From assembly GCA_025363325.1 (NCBI GenBank), contig JANYEF010000149.1, forward strand, positions 1-7,734: a stretch of 7,734 nucleotides of DNA. Reading direction: 5' to 3'. Position numbers and translations under genes: made by a program. The DNA comes from Nitrospira sp. (lineage in GTDB: Bacteria; Nitrospirota; Nitrospiria; Nitrospirales; Nitrospiraceae). Under the pieces are notes generated by a model. It searched no databases and was not told where the DNA came from. It saw only the letters and a program-made list of their open reading frames with translations. Numbering within the stretch: the first letter of the stretch is position 1; every line of letters starts with the position of its first letter. Positions 5,622-7,734 of the stretch are shown here, in pieces.

Positions 5622-6197
5622 ATGTTTGTGGGCGTTGTTGTGCTGAGTTGTCTCCTTCATGTGTCGGCCCATGCCATCGACGTGCATCCCACTGTGGAGC
5701 AGATTCAGACCGCACTCGATCAGGGGAAAGAGGCGGCGCAGAAGCGAAGCCCTCCGGATACGTTTTATGTTCGATTCGGCGCAACCGACGAGCTCCATTC
5801 CAGCGGGTTTTTGATCACGAAACTCGGCGGCCTGTCAGTCATGGCGACGCATATGGCCCTGCGGGGGATCCAGCCGAGCGAGACCGATGTGACGCAAGTA
5901 CTGGAAGGCCAGACGATGCTGGTCAGCACCGTCATCCTCGGGAATGTTCCCAACTTCGCGGCAGACAGTTATATGGTGTTCGATCAGGAAGGAATAACCA
6001 TCAAGCCCGTAACCGTCCGCTTCGATGGGTTTGCCAATCGCAGCGCTGCCTGGCCGGAGAGCCCACGATTCAAAGCGAAAGTCATCGCGTCGTTCAACTA
6101 TGCTGACTTCGACCCGAACGCCAAGACAACCATTACGGTCTTTCCGGCGAACGGAGGAGAGTCGAGCTTCCGTATAGATTTTTCAGGGATCCATTAG
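5622..6197 (+). CDS. Exported hypothetical protein
   Basis: I do not recognise this protein. From the ATG at 5622 it is 191 aa, with a hydrophobic N-terminus (MFVGVVVLSCLLHVSAHA) ending in AHA, a likely signal peptidase I site. Export to the periplasm or outside is expected. The mature part starts with a helix (VEQIQTALDQGKEAAQKR) and continues mostly beta-rich to FRIDFSGIH. No Cys pairs or catalytic motif stand out. I chose 5622 because AGGAG (5610-5614) lies seven bases upstream. The in-frame ATGs at 5577 and 5616 have no well-spaced ribosome binding site, although 5577 would add an Arg to a signal peptide that otherwise lacks a positive charge. Repeat element copy 4 begins five bases after its stop codon. 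Confidence 0.8.
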   Translation: MFVGVVVLSCLLHVSAHAIDVHPTVEQIQTALDQGKEAAQKRSPPDTFYVRFGATDELHSSGFLITKLGGLSVMATHMALRGIQPSETDVTQVLEGQTMLVSTVILGNVPNFAADSYMVFDQEGITIKPVTVRFDGFANRSAAWPESPRFKAKVIASFNYADFDPNAKTTITVFPANGGESSFRIDFSGIH

Positions 6198-6202
6198 CAT
6201 AA

Positions 6203-6299
6203 GAAGATCGTTATTTCGTTTGTTTGGTTTGTCTGGTTTATTTGGTTGAACCAGACCAACCAGATAAACCAAACTAACCAGATGAACCAGACAAACCAG
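6203..6299. repeat. Palindromic 9-nt-periodic repeat element, copy 4
   Basis: The left flank GAAGATCGTTATTT (6203-6216) is identical to 1011-1024. The left arm holds TTTGGTTTGTCTGGTTTA units. The apex (6242-6272) begins TTGGTTGAAC and the right arm (6251-6299) holds AACCAG units. Bases 6223-6250 match the reverse complement of 6246-6273 at 23 of 28 positions, centred on TGGTT-G-AACCA. This is the cleanest palindrome of the four. The right arm encodes the N-terminus of cinA. Confidence 0.88.
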
Positions 6300-7574
6300 T
6301 TTGACGCAGAAACCATCGCGATCGGCACCGAGCTGTTGATCGGGGGCCGATCCGATTCCAACTCTCTCTTCCTTGCCGACGAACTCGGCAAGCTCGGGAT
6401 CGCAGTTCGTTTTAAATCGGTCGTCGGTGATGAGCGGCAGGATATCGTCACGGCCATTCACACAGCCGTGAAGAGAGCCCAGGTGATTATCATGACCGGC
6501 GGACTCGGCCCCACAGTGGACGATTGCACGAGAGAGGCGGTGGCACGCGCGACCGGGCATCGGCTCGGTCGTCGAAAAGAAGCGCTGGAAGGTATGACTG
6601 CCAGACTCGCCCAATGGGGCCGCATACCAAACACAGCCCAGTTGCGCCAGGCGATGATTCCGTCCGGTGCCACGGTGCTGAAGAATCCGGTCGGCTCTGC
6701 GCCGGGGTTTTGCCTGACATGGAAGAAGGCGCTGATCATCTCGTTGCCCGGCGTGCCGCGGGAAATGGAAGAGATGATGTGGCAGGAAGTGCTGCCGCTG
6801 CTGCGTGCAGAGAGTGGCGCAGCGGGCCGGTCTCCCCGAGAGCCGATCGTTCGGCAGGTGTTTCATACCTTCGGCCTGGCGGAGGCCGACGTCGATGCCA
6901 AACTAAAAGGGCTCATTCCAAAAGGAGCGTCCGTCGACTTGGGGATGCTCGCATCGCCGATGGGCGTACTGGTCTCGCTGACCACGAAGGGGAACCCATC
7001 TGCCAAGAAGAAGAATCGTGATCTGCTGCAGAAGCTGGCGAACGATACCCGCGCACGACTTAGTGATTGGCTCTTCGCCGAGGGGCGCGACTCGATGGAA
7101 GAGGTCGTCGGGCGGGAACTCACCACACGGGGGCTCATGCTGGCAGTGGCGGAATCCTGCACTGGCGGATTGATCGGCCATCGGCTGACACAGGTGGCTG
7201 GTTCATCCGCCTATGTGGATCGGGGCGCCGTCTGCTACAGCAATCGGGCGAAGACGGAGATGCTGGGTGTGCCCGCAGAGCTGATTGCCCAAAATGGCGC
7301 GGTGAGCAAGGAGGTCGCAGCGGCGATGGCCTGCGGTATTCGCGAGAGCGCCAACGTATCGGTAGGACTCAGCGTCACCGGTATTGCCGGGCCAGGCGGC
7401 GGGACCGAGACCAAGCCGGTCGGGCTCGTCTATATCGGGTTGGACGGTGGAACCGGCCAGCCGATCACACAGGAATTCCGGTTTCACGGCGACCGGAATG
7501 TCATCAAACAACGGTCCTCGCAAGCCGCGCTAGACCTTCTTCGCCGTTGGTTGCTCGATAAGGCGTCAAGGTGA
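6282..7574 (+). CDS. cinA: CinA-family protein with NMN deamidase domain
   Basis: A full-length two-domain CinA, 430 aa from the ATG at 6282. The N-terminal MoaB-like (MoCF) domain carries GTELLIG (residues 15-21) and MTGGLGPTVDD (71-81). The C-terminal PncC-type domain carries AESCTGG (290-296) and VTGIAGPGGG (365-374). PncC removes the amide of nicotinamide mononucleotide for NAD salvage in the cytoplasm, and the N-terminal domain has been linked to ADP-ribose pyrophosphatase activity in some members. Family proteins normally start a few residues before AIGTEL. Here no start codon exists there, so translation must begin inside the repeat element: ATG 6282 (MNQTNQFDAET), or TTG 6246 for twelve more repeat residues. 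There is no clear Shine-Dalgarno. The stop overlaps the thpR start by four bases, so the two genes are translationally coupled. Confidence 0.93.
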   Translation: MNQTNQFDAETIAIGTELLIGGRSDSNSLFLADELGKLGIAVRFKSVVGDERQDIVTAIHTAVKRAQVIIMTGGLGPTVDDCTREAVARATGHRLGRRKEALEGMTARLAQWGRIPNTAQLRQAMIPSGATVLKNPVGSAPGFCLTWKKALIISLPGVPREMEEMMWQEVLPLLRAESGAAGRSPREPIVRQVFHTFGLAEADVDAKLKGLIPKGASVDLGMLASPMGVLVSLTTKGNPSAKKKNRDLLQKLANDTRARLSDWLFAEGRDSMEEVVGRELTTRGLMLAVAESCTGGLIGHRLTQVAGSSAYVDRGAVCYSNRAKTEMLGVPAELIAQNGAVSKEVAAAMACGIRESANVSVGLSVTGIAGPGGGTETKPVGLVYIGLDGGTGQPITQEFRFHGDRNVIKQRSSQAALDLLRRWLLDKASR

Positions 7575-7734
7575 TCCGGGCGTTCCTTGCCGTCGAACTA
7601 TCTCAAGAGCTGCGGGCCGAACTTGCCACGGTCCAACAGGAGTTGAAGCATAGAATTGAGCCGGAGATGAAGCGAGGCATGCGCATTTCCTGGGCGCGGC
7701 CGGCCTCGATCCATCTCACACTCAAGTTCCTTGG
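7571..7734 (+). CDS. thpR: RNA 2',3'-cyclic phosphodiesterase (ThpR/LigT), 5' part
   Basis: The gene runs off the window after 54 codons. The start is GTG 7571, overlapping the cinA stop as GTGA, with AAGG (7560-7563) seven bases upstream. The encoded VIRAFLAVELSQELR and, at the end, SIHLTLKFLG are typical of the 2H phosphoesterase family. H48 and T50 form the first HxT catalytic motif, and the second would lie outside the window. The family opens 2',3'-cyclic phosphates on RNA ends and acts in the cytoplasm. A cinA-thpR pair is a common bacterial arrangement. Confidence 0.88.
   Translation, partial: MIRAFLAVELSQELRAELATVQQELKHRIEPEMKRGMRISWARPASIHLTLKFL

Noticed and set aside
6183..6866. 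227-codon minus-strand frame opposite cinA and repeat copy 4
   Set aside because: CinA motifs are unmistakable on the plus strand. The minus frame has no domain and exists through the stop-poor repeat.

Overview
The window looks like chromosomal DNA of a Nitrospira-type bacterium. This rests on the moderately high GC content, the HemQ-like chlorite-dismutase-family protein next to secreted hypotheticals, and the many TTGGTT/AACCAA intergenic repeats. The genus is my recollection of similar sequences; no search was run, so treat it as likely rather than proven.

Layout from left to right: (1) a 9-nt-periodic repeat element (1-164) whose right arm runs directly into an SDR oxidoreductase (165-1010, +). 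(2) A second copy of the same element (1011-1046 plus 2359-2426), split by a 1304-bp ISL3-family insertion sequence (1047-2350) with 8-bp target duplications and a frameshifted transposase. (3) A minus-strand block read from 4323 down to 2412: a 70-aa unknown protein, a 396-aa helical unknown protein and an exported OB-fold-like protein. (4) A roughly 390-base gap (4324-4715) holding a third repeat element and a hairpin terminator. (5) A minus-strand HemQ-like protein (4716-5438), divergent from a small exported protein (5622-6197, +). (6) A fourth repeat element (6203-6299) that supplies the start codon of cinA (6282-7574, +), which overlaps the start of a truncated thpR (7571 onward).

The most unusual thing here is the repeat family. 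Each copy is an imperfect palindrome. The left arm repeats TGGTTNNNT-type 9-mers, the apex always begins TTGGTTGAAC, and the right arm repeats NNNAACCAG-type 9-mers. Nine bases is three codons, so the right arm reads as an open (M/I/T/R)(N/D)Q repeat. In cinA this tract must encode the N-terminus. In the SDR gene it provides several in-frame ATGs, the last of which is the likely start. In the OB-fold gene the opposite reading supplies the last residues and the stop codon. Two copies share a non-periodic left flank just after a stop codon. They align at 46 of 49 positions once the insertion sequence is removed, which suggests that the element spreads as a unit with a defined edge.

The ordinary genes are housekeeping or accessory: NMN deamidase/CinA with ThpR, probable heme biosynthesis (HemQ) and an SDR. 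The 70-aa and 396-aa genes are probably co-transcribed, and the OB-fold gene may have its own promoter.
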